Assembly (NCBI GenBank): GCA_002316315.1
Contig: DCDG01000040.1
Location: 69,696 to 133,695 of the forward strand
Direction: 5' to 3'
DNA: 64,000 bases
DNA from: Candidatus Aminicenantes bacterium UBA1061
GTDB lineage: Bacteria; Acidobacteriota; Aminicenantia; Aminicenantales; Saccharicenantaceae
Positions 9,226 through 17,244 of this stretch are shown here, in pieces. The position numbers and the translations under genes were made by a program. Under the pieces are notes generated by a model, which saw only the letters and a program-made list of their open reading frames with translations, was not told the DNA's origin and did not search any database. Within the stretch, counting starts at the first letter, position 1; every line of letters begins with the position of its first letter.

Positions 9226-9846
9226 ATGGTCGCTGCATCAACGGTAAAAACTATCGTCACCATCCTTCTGGCTATTGACGTTATCTGGTTGATTTACATT
9301 TTATTTAAAGGCTATACAGAAAGCCTGGTCAGAGTGATTGTGACCGGCCTTGTTCTTGGAGTAATTCTTTACTATCTTCAAACGACCAGCCTGCAGTATC
9401 TGTCTTTTAAAGCCGTAAAAAACGATCTTTTCCCGCCAAACGTTCCTCAATACTCTTATACGAAAACCGAAGTGGATAACCAGTATTCTCACCGACTGAT
9501 TTACACTTTTATGCTGACTCCCTCTGAAAGTTCGCTGGAAAGGACAGTCGAAGTCCCTCCACCACCTGAACTTAAGCTGGAGATGGACCCGGGCGGTCAA
9601 ACTTTTACTTTGAAGGATCCCGAATCTTTGAATATTGTCCTTGAGCAGCTCAATCTACCTCCGGTCAAGCGGGGCGTGCCCGAACTATCCACTTTGACTG
9701 GAAACCGTCTCGACCAGGGGATTTACCGCTTCGATGATTACCCCCTGGGAACCTTGACGGTAGAAAGGTCCATTTTTCAAAACAAAAAGGTGGTCCTGAG
9801 TTATCATTGCATCTCGAGAATTATCATTGATAGCAGAAAATATTAA
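9226..9846 (+). CDS. Membrane protein of unknown function, first gene of the permease/M14 cluster
   Basis: The first 65 residues contain two hydrophobic helices separated by a short FKGYTESLVR loop. The rest (about 140 residues) is soluble, Pro-rich in the middle (VEVPPPPELKLEMDP), and predicted beta-rich. I do not recognise the family. CAGGAG lies 5 bases before the ATG. The next gene follows after 30 bases, so the two are likely co-transcribed. The soluble part could be cytoplasmic or periplasmic depending on the first helix. Confidence 0.7.
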   Translation: MVAASTVKTIVTILLAIDVIWLIYILFKGYTESLVRVIVTGLVLGVILYYLQTTSLQYLSFKAVKNDLFPPNVPQYSYTKTEVDNQYSHRLIYTFMLTPSESSLERTVEVPPPPELKLEMDPGGQTFTLKDPESLNIVLEQLNLPPVKRGVPELSTLTGNRLDQGIYRFDDYPLGTLTVERSIFQNKKVVLSYHCISRIIIDSRKY

Positions 9847-9876
9847 ACAGGCTATTTACTCCAGGGAGAATGATTT

Positions 9877-11169
9877 ATGTCACCTACATTAAGTGCCTTA
9901 CTTATTTTGCTCGTTATGGTAGCTGCTTACATTGCTGCCCAGTTATTCAAACTTTCTACCGAGCTGTCGATTTTTGTGGCCGCCGTAGCTGGCGCCCTGG
10001 CTGGTGGTCACTGGCTACCTATCAGGCATCTGGCTGAAGGGGCAATTACTTATCTCGATATCTGTCTGATTTTCTTAACTGCTACTCTTTTCATGAATCT
10101 GGTGCGGGAAGCAGGTGGAGTGGCTTTTGCCGTCAGATCAATTCTCAGAAGATTTCACCATCAGAAAGTTGTTCTTTTCCTCCTGCTGGTCATTTTACTC
10201 CTCATCCCCGGAGCTCTGACCGGGGCCGGCAGTGTAACGGTTCTTGTCACCGGCTCTCTGGTAGCTATTGTTCTTAAGTATATGGGATTGCCTGAAACGA
10301 AAGTTGCAGCTATCATTTTTTTGATCGCCGGTTTGAGCGCCGCCGCTCCACCGGTGAGCCTCTGGGCCATGATGACGGCTGCCGGTATAAATATGCCATA
10401 TGTCGGCTTTTTTTTACCGCTTCTCATTCCCTGCCTTCTGGGAGCAGTGGCGGTAATTTTTATTCTTGGCTGGAAAGCCAGACCGGTAGATTTACAAAAA
10501 GCCCTTGAGGAAATTCCTGAGCCTCCAGAAAAAATGAACTGGTGGAGAATCAGCCTGCCGTTTTTGGTCTTCCTGCTCCTGGTCATTGCCGGCAGAATTT
10601 TTCCTTTCAGCTTTCCTGTTCTTGGTTTGCCATTGATTTTTGCCCTGACCGCTTTGACAGCTTATCTGGCCTCACCGGTAAAGCTAAATATCTGGAAAAT
10701 TTCTCTGGAGACGACCAAGCAGCTTCTGCCCCTGATCGGGACTTTAACCTGTGTTGGGATTCTGGTTCAAATTATGACTCTAACTGGAGTCAGGGGATTA
10801 ATCGCGGTTTCTGTCGTGACCCTGCCAATAGCTGTGGTCATCGCTTCACTCTTTATTACTCTTCCCGTTTCCGAGGCAGTTTTAATGTGGGGAGCAGCTC
10901 CGGTTTTGGGTGTACCGCTGGTTCTTCTATTTAATACCAGGGGCCTTAACCCGGTGATTGCGCTGGCTGGCATGAGCATCATCTGGCCCCTGGGTGATGC
11001 TCTCCCGCCTACAGCTATCATCGGGCGTCTGACTGTGGATGTGGTCGGGGTGAAGGAACCCTATTCAAAATTTTTAAAGCAATGCCTGATTCCAGGCTTA
11101 ATCATAATCGCCCTGGGAACACTGATGGTAATCTTCAGTAAAAAACTTGGCTTTCTGGCAGTTTTTTAA
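9877..11169 (+). CDS. TRAP DctM-like / ion-transporter-superfamily permease
   Basis: This 430-residue protein has about eleven hydrophobic segments. PGALTGAGSVTVLVTGSLVAI and GLSAAAPPVSLWAMMTAAGIN resemble the two pseudo-symmetric glycine/proline-rich loops of TRAP large permeases and DcuC-like carriers. No small TRAP permease or TRAP binding protein is nearby, so it may act as a secondary carrier on its own or with the tiny membrane protein next to it. GGGAG precedes the ATG. Neighbours suggest export or import of an acyl-amino acid or glutamate-containing substrate linked to the M14 enzyme two genes on; this is inference. Confidence 0.75.
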   Translation: MSPTLSALLILLVMVAAYIAAQLFKLSTELSIFVAAVAGALAGGHWLPIRHLAEGAITYLDICLIFLTATLFMNLVREAGGVAFAVRSILRRFHHQKVVLFLLLVILLLIPGALTGAGSVTVLVTGSLVAIVLKYMGLPETKVAAIIFLIAGLSAAAPPVSLWAMMTAAGINMPYVGFFLPLLIPCLLGAVAVIFILGWKARPVDLQKALEEIPEPPEKMNWWRISLPFLVFLLLVIAGRIFPFSFPVLGLPLIFALTALTAYLASPVKLNIWKISLETTKQLLPLIGTLTCVGILVQIMTLTGVRGLIAVSVVTLPIAVVIASLFITLPVSEAVLMWGAAPVLGVPLVLLFNTRGLNPVIALAGMSIIWPLGDALPPTAIIGRLTVDVVGVKEPYSKFLKQCLIPGLIIIALGTLMVIFSKKLGFLAVF

Positions 11170-11182
11170 TTAGAGGTTTATT

Positions 11183-11338
11183 ATGGCAACCTTAATTACT
11201 ATCCTTTACTATTTTATGGTGACCTTTTTCTCAATCTGTTTCATTTACAATTTTATCAAAAGCAAGAAGTGGGCAGAGGAGCTGCTTTATCTCATTGTTC
11301 TATTGCCCTTTCTGTTGAGACTTTTCCGTCTGAAATGA
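11183..11338 (+). CDS. 51-residue membrane protein
   Basis: A short frame of 51 residues starts at ATG 11183 and ends at TGA 11336-11338, filling the gap between the permease and the M14 gene. It has two hydrophobic helices (residues 3-24 and 34-48) joined by IKSKKWAEE, and ends LFRLK. AGAGG lies about 6 bases before the ATG. Its fit between two same-strand genes (13 and 7 bases apart) supports translation. It might be a small permease subunit; I know no family for it. Confidence 0.6.
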   Translation: MATLITILYYFMVTFFSICFIYNFIKSKKWAEELLYLIVLLPFLLRLFRLK

Positions 11339-11345
11339 GGTCGAG

Positions 11346-12512
11346 ATGAACTCTACAGTCAAACAGAGAAAATGGCTATTTGGTTTGATTTTTCTGGTCG
11401 TTTTTATACTGGCTGGAATTAGCTTTTATCGCAGCCGCCACCTGCCCGAGCCGGTCGTTCTCGGCGAGGGAGTTACTGAAGTTAAAAGATTAAGCAATTA
11501 TTTTTCCGGAATAAAGGGCAGTATTAATGATGCCAGAATTTATGTCCTCGGACAGGAAACTGATGGAGGCTCAGTCTTAATTCTGGGCGGCTCTCACCCC
11601 GAGGAACCAGCCGGGCGGCTGGCAGCCTGGATCATCATCGAAAACACCAGGATGAAAGCTGGCCGAATATTCGTTATCCCAACGGCTAATCCAAGCGCTT
11701 CGACCTCAACCCGGCCCGGTGGAGCCTATCCGCCGGATTATTCAATTAAAACCTCCTGGGGAGAACAGAAGTTCAGACAGGGAGACAGGTGGTCCAACCC
11801 GCTCGACCAGTGGCCTGATCCAGAAGTCTATATTCATTATCCGTCAAGGCAACAGCTGGCTTATATGGACATCAGAAATCAAAATCGTACCTGGCCCGGG
11901 CGGCCGGATGGTCTGATGACTGAAAAAACCTGTTACGCTATGACCCAGCTAATCCGGCAAGAAAGAATTGATCTGGTCATTGACCTCCACGAAGCTGAGC
12001 TGCAGTATCCGGTCATCAGCACGATTGTTGTCCATCCTAAGGGCCAGGATTTAGCCGCGCTGGCTTCCATGACGATCAGTGCCGAGGAGGGCTTTGATAT
12101 CGGAGTGGAGTATTCCCCTGAGGCTCTCCGCGGGCTATCCCACCGAGAAATCGGCGACTGGACAGAAGCTATTCCACTGCTGATGGAAACGCCCGAGCCA
12201 TTCCTGGATGCTACCCGGGGGAAAACCGATCGAAATCTCCTTCTCACCGGCCAGGACGAATTTGTTATGAAAGCCGGAAAACACGGGTTGCTGTTTGAAA
12301 AACTCGATGAAAGAGGCTGGCCAATTGACGTCAGAGTTGGCCGACATCTATCCTCCATTGCTGTCATTTTAAAGACCTGGTCAGAGCTTCGTCCTGACCG
12401 CTTGATCGAGGCTGAGGAGATTCCTCGCTACTCTGAAATTGTGGAAAAGACGATAGGCTTCTATCTTAAAAACCCGGCCGAGACTCCAGCTAACCGTCTT
12501 TTTTATGAATAA
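11346..12512 (+). CDS. Membrane-anchored M14 peptidase / succinylglutamate desuccinylase-like
   Basis: An N-terminal anchor (residues about 9-27) places the catalytic domain in the periplasm. GSHPEE supplies the H-x-x-E zinc pair, DLHEAE the third ligand, IRNQNRTWPG the substrate-binding Arg, and LLMETPEP a plausible catalytic Glu, as in the AstE/aspartoacylase branch of M14. It would remove an acyl group or terminal residue from glutamate- or aspartate-like substrates. The gene ends inside the 3' end of the convergent pgsW gene (23-base overlap). Its place beside PgsB/PgsC suggests it could trim a gamma-glutamyl-type polymer or its breakdown products, which is inference. Confidence 0.78.
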   Translation: MNSTVKQRKWLFGLIFLVVFILAGISFYRSRHLPEPVVLGEGVTEVKRLSNYFSGIKGSINDARIYVLGQETDGGSVLILGGSHPEEPAGRLAAWIIIENTRMKAGRIFVIPTANPSASTSTRPGGAYPPDYSIKTSWGEQKFRQGDRWSNPLDQWPDPEVYIHYPSRQQLAYMDIRNQNRTWPGRPDGLMTEKTCYAMTQLIRQERIDLVIDLHEAELQYPVISTIVVHPKGQDLAALASMTISAEEGFDIGVEYSPEALRGLSHREIGDWTEAIPLLMETPEPFLDATRGKTDRNLLLTGQDEFVMKAGKHGLLFEKLDERGWPIDVRVGRHLSSIAVILKTWSELRPDRLIEAEEIPRYSEIVEKTIGFYLKNPAETPANRLFYE

Positions 12513-13581
12513 GGCGGTTAAAAACCAAACCAGCCGCACAACACAGAACATAAGCAGCAAAGAGAAGCCAGAGCTTCTCTTGACCGGAGTTTTCCATCTT
12601 AAGCTTTAAATCCTGATTTGCCTGGGGCAGGGGCTGCGGATCCCAGGGTAAATTATAACGAGCAGCCAGACCCCTGATATTCAGGAGATGAATAATTGGA
12701 ACACCTTCCCTGGCCATCCACTGAATCAGTCCACAACGGTCTTCGGGTGGTATTTTTTTAACCTGGGTCAGTCCGGGGCGAAGCTCCAGAATAGACGAAT
12801 CACGGCCAAGATTGACCAGACTGCCGCCGATATTGATAAATGCCCGGATAGGCTGACCACCAGCCGCTTCTTTAAACAGGCGGAAATGTGTTTCAACCAT
12901 GGTTTTAAGCCCGGCTGGCTGCAGAAACGTCAGGCCCAGGGTTTGGGCTTCCTGCCTCAACTTGATTTTTAAATCATCAGGATATTCACGGCCGGAGTCA
13001 TCTTCTCCTCCCCAACTAACAGCCAGCAGACGGTGCTGATTAAAGCCGGCCTGGCGTAAACAGTTTTCCATGGACAGCCAGCTAAATTCAGGCTGGTTTG
13101 CTCCCCACTGAGATGAGCCAATAGAAACGATAGCCAGAAGGTCAACCCCCATAGCCCGGGTGGCACAATAGGTGGCCACAATAAGTGCTGGAAAAGAGCT
13201 CGAGGCGTCGGCTGCCACCACCTGACCCTTTTCTACCCCGGCCTGGCGAAGAAGGCGCACGAGAAGAGCAGCCATGGCGGGATTGGTTGTAGTGCGCTTG
13301 GCTTCCAACTGCCCGAGAGTGGTGGTCAGAGGACTTGATTCCAGACCAATCAAGCCGGTTTTCATGGGGTCAAAGGGATTTTTTTCAGGCAACAGACCGA
13401 CATTTTGCTGACAGCTATATATTTCCTTTTCTGCTTCCTGCATTAATCGGGCTGCCTCCAGTTCATCGGCGGCCAATTTCTCTCCAGAAGGTTCAAGCCA
13501 GAAAAAAAAGATCAGATAAAAAATCAGGCTGACCGCCGCTAAGTAAAAAATTGTTTGAGGGCTGAATTTTGCTGGGCGCAT
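12490..13581 (-). CDS. pgsW: Poly-gamma-glutamate system protein PgsW
   Basis: The 363-residue protein has one N-terminal helix (12-28) and one C-terminal helix (about 335-353), with a long domain between them that is probably outside the membrane. TTTNPAMAALLVRLLRQAGV, GSSQWGANQPEFSWLSME and INIGGSLVNLG match what I know of the poly-gamma-glutamate system protein family found beside PgsB and PgsC. It starts 3 bases after pgsC stops. PgsA/CapA, the usual membrane anchor protein of the Bacillus system, is not present here. Its biochemical step is not established. Confidence 0.8.
   Translation of the reverse strand: MRPAKFSPQTIFYLAAVSLIFYLIFFFWLEPSGEKLAADELEAARLMQEAEKEIYSCQQNVGLLPEKNPFDPMKTGLIGLESSPLTTTLGQLEAKRTTTNPAMAALLVRLLRQAGVEKGQVVAADASSSFPALIVATYCATRAMGVDLLAIVSIGSSQWGANQPEFSWLSMENCLRQAGFNQHRLLAVSWGGEDDSGREYPDDLKIKLRQEAQTLGLTFLQPAGLKTMVETHFRLFKEAAGGQPIRAFINIGGSLVNLGRDSSILELRPGLTQVKKIPPEDRCGLIQWMAREGVPIIHLLNIRGLAARYNLPWDPQPLPQANQDLKLKMENSGQEKLWLLFAAYVLCCAAGLVFNRLIHKKDG
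12491..12520. terminator. Hairpin shared by two convergent overlapping genes
   Basis: TAACCGTCTT (12491-12500) pairs with AAGGCGGTTA (12511-12520) over ten positions with one G-T wobble; the loop is ten bases. It covers the stop codons of both the M14 gene and pgsW. Neither side has a long T-run after the stem, so its use as a terminator is uncertain. Confidence 0.4.
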
Positions 13582-13584
13582 CTC

Positions 13585-14019
13585 TTAAACAAATAGCTGG
13601 CTGAAAAAAAAAGTTAAGACCGAAACAAAGACCAGAGATGAAAGAACAGGCATAATTTTTTGCCGCTCGAGGCTGGAAGCCAGAATACCGGGGACTACCC
13701 AACCAATCACTCTGAGACCAACCGGCTCAACCAGAAGATGAGGCAGAGCCAGGCTCCAGGCCTGCCCGAGGCAGGCGCCAACTAAAATCATCAGCACGAA
13801 TCTCCGGCGGCCGAAAAGAATAAAATAGCGGGCTAGAAGCCGGTAGATAAGCAGAGTTAGAAAAGCAACGGCCAGCGTGCTGAGCGGGCGCCAGGGCTGG
13901 TTAAGATAGAGGGCAAAATAACCAGGAACAATCAGCCCACCTGGAGAAATACCGGTTACTTCGACATAGATGAGAGCCAGCACCAGGCCCAGGAAAAAAG
14001 AGCTATAACTTGATGGCAT
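13585..14019 (-). CDS. pgsC: Poly-gamma-glutamate synthase membrane subunit PgsC/CapC
   Basis: A 144-residue polytopic protein with four to five helices. The start SSFFLGLVLALIYVEVTGISPGGLIVPGY is a strong match to PgsC/CapC, which pairs with the PgsB ligase at the inner membrane. Length is normal. Its ATG lies inside the 3' end of pgsB (17-base overlap), so translation is coupled. With PgsB it should make or export a gamma-linked glutamate polymer or a related peptide. Confidence 0.9.
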   Translation of the reverse strand: MPSSYSSFFLGLVLALIYVEVTGISPGGLIVPGYFALYLNQPWRPLSTLAVAFLTLLIYRLLARYFILFGRRRFVLMILVGACLGQAWSLALPHLLVEPVGLRVIGWVVPGILASSLERQKIMPVLSSLVFVSVLTFFFSQLFV

Positions 14020-15274
14020 TAGCCTTCCTCTCGAGATAATCTATCATTTTCTGTCCAAAACCAACAATATTACCCAGGCCAAAAACCAGAAGGTCATGTT
14101 GAGCTGTTAAGCCTTTAGTCGAAGAAGATAAGGAAAAACGGGTTAAAATATCCCGCAAAACAGTTTCGGGTCTTGAATTATTCACGGTGCAGATCATCTG
14201 TTTGGAGAAGTGTTTGTTTAATTTTTTCTCCAGATACCTGTGGGCTGCTGCTGCCCCGGGACCCTGTAAAGATAGACCGGAAAACTCCAGCTGGCGCCCG
14301 CTTCCTGACTCAGTCAGGATACCTTCCTGCCACTTTTCAGCTAGAAAATCAACCCACTGCCTGGTGCGGTCCCCCCGATCAGAGCGAAAGCAAAGCAGGC
14401 CATAAACAGCCCGCTGCCACCAGCCTGTCCTTTCCAAAATTTTTAGCATGGCTTCAAGCGATGAGCGCGGGTCATTAGCCGCAAAAAGACTAACAAAATA
14501 AAGTTTTATGTCCAGATCGTCAAAGTTCTTTTCCCACATCCTGGGACAGCCGCTATCCGGTTTCACGTTTTTTATGCCCTGAACAATTACTTCGTCACTC
14601 AGGCCACAGGCGCGAAGGACATTCACCGCCAGCCGGACATTGGCCTCAAATTCGGGATAAGGAAGTTCATTTGCCAGCTGTTCAGCAGTTGCCTCTTTTT
14701 TCGCCTGTATAACCTTTGTCCCTTTCTTTCCAGCCCTTTTTTGCATCACAGGAAAATGCTCTTCCTCAGGAATATAGACAGCCGTTTTCATCCGAAAGGC
14801 ACTGGTAAAAGCCCGGGCAATATCCTCTTCACTCTCTCCCAGAGCCTCGAGGTGATCAGGCCTGATATTGCTGACCACCAATAATTCAGGTTGGAGAAAA
14901 TAGCGGCTTTCCGCTTGCAAGCACTCCGGCTGAATACTCATCATTTCTGAGACTAAATAATCTGCTTTTTGTTCTGCTGCTTTTCTGACCAGCTTTTTCT
15001 GCTCCAGAATAGACGGCTTCCCCCGCCGCCTTATCTCTTCTTCATGCCCATCAGGATAAATAATCACCGGCCTGGAACCTGTGGTTTTAGCCATTACCCG
15101 GTAACCAGCCTGCTTCAAACCAGCGGCTAATAACCTGGTAATGCTCGACTTTCCCCTGATGCCGGTCACAGCCAGCCTGTGAGGAATTTTTTTCACCAGC
15201 CGGTAATGTCTTACCGCTTCTATCCCGAGGTAAATAAGGAGGATTATAAACGACAGGAGCAAAATTTTATTCAT
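14003..15274 (-). CDS. pgsB: Poly-gamma-glutamate synthase ligase PgsB/CapB
   Basis: A membrane-anchored Mur-ligase-like ATPase that forms amide bonds between glutamate units. One N-terminal helix (4-20) is followed by the P-loop GIRGKSS (38-44), the central SEMMSIQPE segment and NIRPDHLEALG, all typical of CapB/PgsB. At 423 residues it is slightly longer than the Bacillus protein. It is the first gene of pgsB-pgsC-pgsW. A sigma-54-like promoter and a long perfect inverted repeat lie upstream. No Shine-Dalgarno is obvious before the ATG. Confidence 0.9.
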   Translation of the reverse strand: MNKILLLSFIILLIYLGIEAVRHYRLVKKIPHRLAVTGIRGKSSITRLLAAGLKQAGYRVMAKTTGSRPVIIYPDGHEEEIRRRGKPSILEQKKLVRKAAEQKADYLVSEMMSIQPECLQAESRYFLQPELLVVSNIRPDHLEALGESEEDIARAFTSAFRMKTAVYIPEEEHFPVMQKRAGKKGTKVIQAKKEATAEQLANELPYPEFEANVRLAVNVLRACGLSDEVIVQGIKNVKPDSGCPRMWEKNFDDLDIKLYFVSLFAANDPRSSLEAMLKILERTGWWQRAVYGLLCFRSDRGDRTRQWVDFLAEKWQEGILTESGSGRQLEFSGLSLQGPGAAAAHRYLEKKLNKHFSKQMICTVNNSRPETVLRDILTRFSLSSSTKGLTAQHDLLVFGLGNIVGFGQKMIDYLERKANAIKL

Positions 15275-15346
15275 CTAAAAAAGACCATTTCAAAAGCCTT
15301 GTTAGGTTTTGAGTTTATAAGAATAAATAAATAATCGCAACCAGAA

Positions 15347-15362
15347 AGCAATCTTAAAGCCA
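15347..15362 (-). promoter_or_regulatory. Possible sigma-54 promoter of pgsBCW
   Basis: Minus strand reads TGGCTTTAAGATTGCT, with the invariant GG and GC separated by 10 bases. The -24 half matches only TGGC of TGGCAC, while the -12 half TTGCT is ideal. Transcription would start near 15336, about 60 bases before pgsB. An NtrC-type activator is encoded 2-3 kb away. Confidence 0.4.
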
Positions 15363-15405
15363 GGCGTCTGGCTACCTTTGATGTCTTTCTGGATAAAGAA
15401 GAAAT

Positions 15406-15431
15406 AGAGGGGTGCTGCTTAGCACCCCTCT
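15406..15431. repeat. Perfect 11-bp inverted repeat upstream of pgsB
   Basis: AGAGGGGTGCT (15406-15416), spacer GCTT, AGCACCCCTCT (15421-15431). It lies about 80 bases upstream of the predicted sigma-54 start site of pgsB, the usual distance of an activator-binding dyad. It could instead be an RNA terminator, but no T-run follows on either strand and no gene ends close by. Confidence 0.6.
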
Positions 15432-15617
15432 AATTAATTGAAGGAAGGGGGAATGGAAAGAAGGGCAAAGAAGGGCAAAAAGGAGGCATTTATAAATTTT
15501 TGGGTGCGCTCATCGCCTTGCTGAGAATAAAAGGAGGGAGAATGCGATTTACTTACTGGCCCATGTATCCTAAACTTCTCCCTCCAGAGTCGAACAATAT
15601 AGTTTATATCGGAAAAA

Positions 15618-15818
15618 ATGAGAGAAGATGTCTTAACCGCCGTCTTCAGAGTAAGTGCTTTAGCCATCTTCTTCTTCATTCCACTCTTATTTATAGCAAT
15701 TTTTGTGCCAGATTCTTCTCGGGGGGAAAACAATAGATCTCAAGTTAAACATAAGAAATATTACAAAAGCCGTAAAAAACCTTTACAGCCAGCCCCGGCC
15801 TCCCGGAACTATTTATAA
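15618..15818 (+). CDS. Possible small membrane protein
   Basis: A 66-residue frame with an N-terminal hydrophobic helix (residues 6-29) and a basic, Lys/Arg-rich tail (VKHKKYYKSRKKP). Only a weak GGAAAAA precedes the ATG. Its last 6 bases overlap the end of the convergent DUF89 gene. No family is recognised, and the rest of the 15275-15617 stretch holds only regulatory-looking sequence, so it may not be real. Confidence 0.3.
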   Translation: MREDVLTAVFRVSALAIFFFIPLLFIAIFVPDSSRGENNRSQVKHKKYYKSRKKPLQPAPASRNYL

Positions 15819-16679
15819 ACTCAGGGCAGAACTATAGTTTTTTGACCGGGCCAGGATCAGCCCGCCCTGTTCAACCCCGAGATGTCTGGAAATAACCTCG
15901 CATTTAGCCTTAAGCAAAAAATAAAAGGGCCCAGGTAGCTGCTCCAGACACTCATAATTTCCCTGTCCCTTACATATTATTAAATCAGCCTGTTTCAAAA
16001 TCTCGATGAATTCTTCAGTGCATTGCTCGACGACAGTCCCCGGAGCCTGACAACCAGAAGAGACGACTCTGGCCACTTCCTCCAGGCCTGACAGTCTGGC
16101 CTCCTCCACGGTGGCATCATTGATGATGGGCCCTTCTCTGACCGCATAGATGACCTGACGGCCAATTTGCTCAATAAATAATCGGTCAAAAACTGTTTCT
16201 CCAGAATTATCACCCAAAAAAATTATCTTTTTTGCCTTTTTAAGATCATAGATGAAAAGTTCATAGTCATCTATGGCCAGCTCTTCTTCTTCCAAAAGGT
16301 TTTTTTCCTGCGGCCAGCCGCTGACCTCTCCCGCCCCAAAGTCAATGACATTTCCGGCCAGTGAAAACATCATAGCTTTTCTCAGCCTGTCCGGCGCCAA
16401 TAAGACTCTTCTATTAAGCTCTGGATAAAGAGCTAAAGCCTGTCCTATATCCTGTCTCTTAATCTCAAAATAAGGATCTTGGATACCGGTCAACTCTGCC
16501 AGCCATTTATAAAGGTCAGCTGAGATTTCTGGCGGTGTTCGGTGGAAATTAATCTCAGCCAGAAAACGGCACGACTCTCTGGTGATTCGGAGAGCTTCAG
16601 GCCCTTCGATTTTCTGGACAGCCAGAACTCTCAAGACCTGGGAGAGATGACAGAGATAACATTCAGTTTCAGCCAGCAT
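15813..16679 (-). CDS. DUF89 family protein (metal-dependent phosphatase, ARMT1-like)
   Basis: The protein begins with a CYLC pair (residues 7-10) typical of the prokaryotic DUF89 subfamily. The metal and catalytic segments NVIDFG and FLGDNSGETVFDRL are intact, as are the late ICKGQGNYECL and LLKAKC motifs. Known DUF89 enzymes are damage-control phosphatases that hydrolyse sugar phosphates or damaged metabolites; the substrate here is unknown. Its length (288) is normal. It follows the single-domain response regulator by 71 bases on the same strand and may share its transcript. Confidence 0.85.
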   Translation of the reverse strand: MLAETECYLCHLSQVLRVLAVQKIEGPEALRITRESCRFLAEINFHRTPPEISADLYKWLAELTGIQDPYFEIKRQDIGQALALYPELNRRVLLAPDRLRKAMMFSLAGNVIDFGAGEVSGWPQEKNLLEEEELAIDDYELFIYDLKKAKKIIFLGDNSGETVFDRLFIEQIGRQVIYAVREGPIINDATVEEARLSGLEEVARVVSSGCQAPGTVVEQCTEEFIEILKQADLIICKGQGNYECLEQLPGPFYFLLKAKCEVISRHLGVEQGGLILARSKNYSSALSL

Positions 16680-16750
16680 TCTCAGAGTTTAGCATTTTTG
16701 GCATTGACCGTTAAGGCAAAAAATAGGAAATATAGTTTATGTCCCCTGTT

Positions 16751-17116
16751 TTATGGCTGGCCAAGGAGAAGGTCAATGGTGCCGGTCAGAGCCTTTAAAT
16801 CAAGAGGCTTGGTAAAAAGACAATCAATTTTTAGCTTTTGAATTTCTTCAGGCTTTATTTGATCAGGAAAAGCTGAAATCAGGACTGCTTTGCCCTCATA
16901 ACCGCTTTGTCGGAAGTCCTGAATCATTTGCAAGCCATTTTTCCCTGGCAACCGGAAATCCACAACTATAAGATCTATATCTGCCTTTTTAAATCTATCC
17001 AGGGCTTCAGCCGCATCCCTGGCTAAGTAAACATTGTACTTCGAGACCAGGAGTAAAAAGAATGTCTTACGAATAGATTCGTCATCATCAACGATAACAA
17101 TTCTCTTGTTTGACAT
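16751..17116 (-). CDS. Single-domain response regulator (CheY-like receiver)
   Basis: A 121-residue stand-alone receiver: acidic pocket VDDDE (9-13), phospho-acceptor Asp53 in VVDFRLPG, Ser81 and the conserved KP at about 102. There is no output domain, so it must act through protein contacts or as a phosphate sink. AGGAG lies 7 bases before the ATG. It is preceded by a strong sigma-54-type promoter and two dyads, and lies 128 bases downstream of the NtrC-type regulator gene, which suggests that regulator drives it. Confidence 0.9.
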   Translation of the reverse strand: MSNKRIVIVDDDESIRKTFFLLLVSKYNVYLARDAAEALDRFKKADIDLIVVDFRLPGKNGLQMIQDFRQSGYEGKAVLISAFPDQIKPEEIQKLKIDCLFTKPLDLKALTGTIDLLLGQP

Positions 17117-17136
17117 AGCGGCTCTCCTGAACCTAC

Positions 17137-17152
17137 AGCAAATTTTGTGCCA
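17137..17152 (-). promoter_or_regulatory. Sigma-54 promoter of the single-domain response regulator
   Basis: Minus strand reads TGGCACAAAATTTGCT: a full TGGCAC -24 element and TTGCT -12 element with GG-N10-GC spacing. The predicted start is near 17126, close to the Shine-Dalgarno at 17128-17124, so the leader would be only about 10 bases. Confidence 0.65.
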
Positions 17153-17180
17153 GGCTAAAGCCGGGTTTACAGGGAGAAAA

Positions 17181-17228
17181 CTTGACAGTTACAAAAACCC
17201 CTTTTGAATTTACCAATAATTGTCAATT
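17181..17228. promoter_or_regulatory. Paired dyads, probable activator sites upstream of the sigma-54 promoter
   Basis: ACTTGACAGTT (17181-17191) and AATTGTCAATT (17218-17228, a perfect palindrome around its central base) are the same motif with two differences when one is reversed. Their centres are 37 bases apart and about 60 and 97 bases upstream of the predicted start, where an NtrC-type activator would bind. Confidence 0.5.
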
Positions 17229-17244
17229 TATTTTACAGGGAACT

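Noticed and set aside
15434..15733. 99-codon minus-strand frame upstream of pgsB
   Set aside because: No ribosome site, no family resemblance, odd composition, and it would cover the regulatory-looking region.
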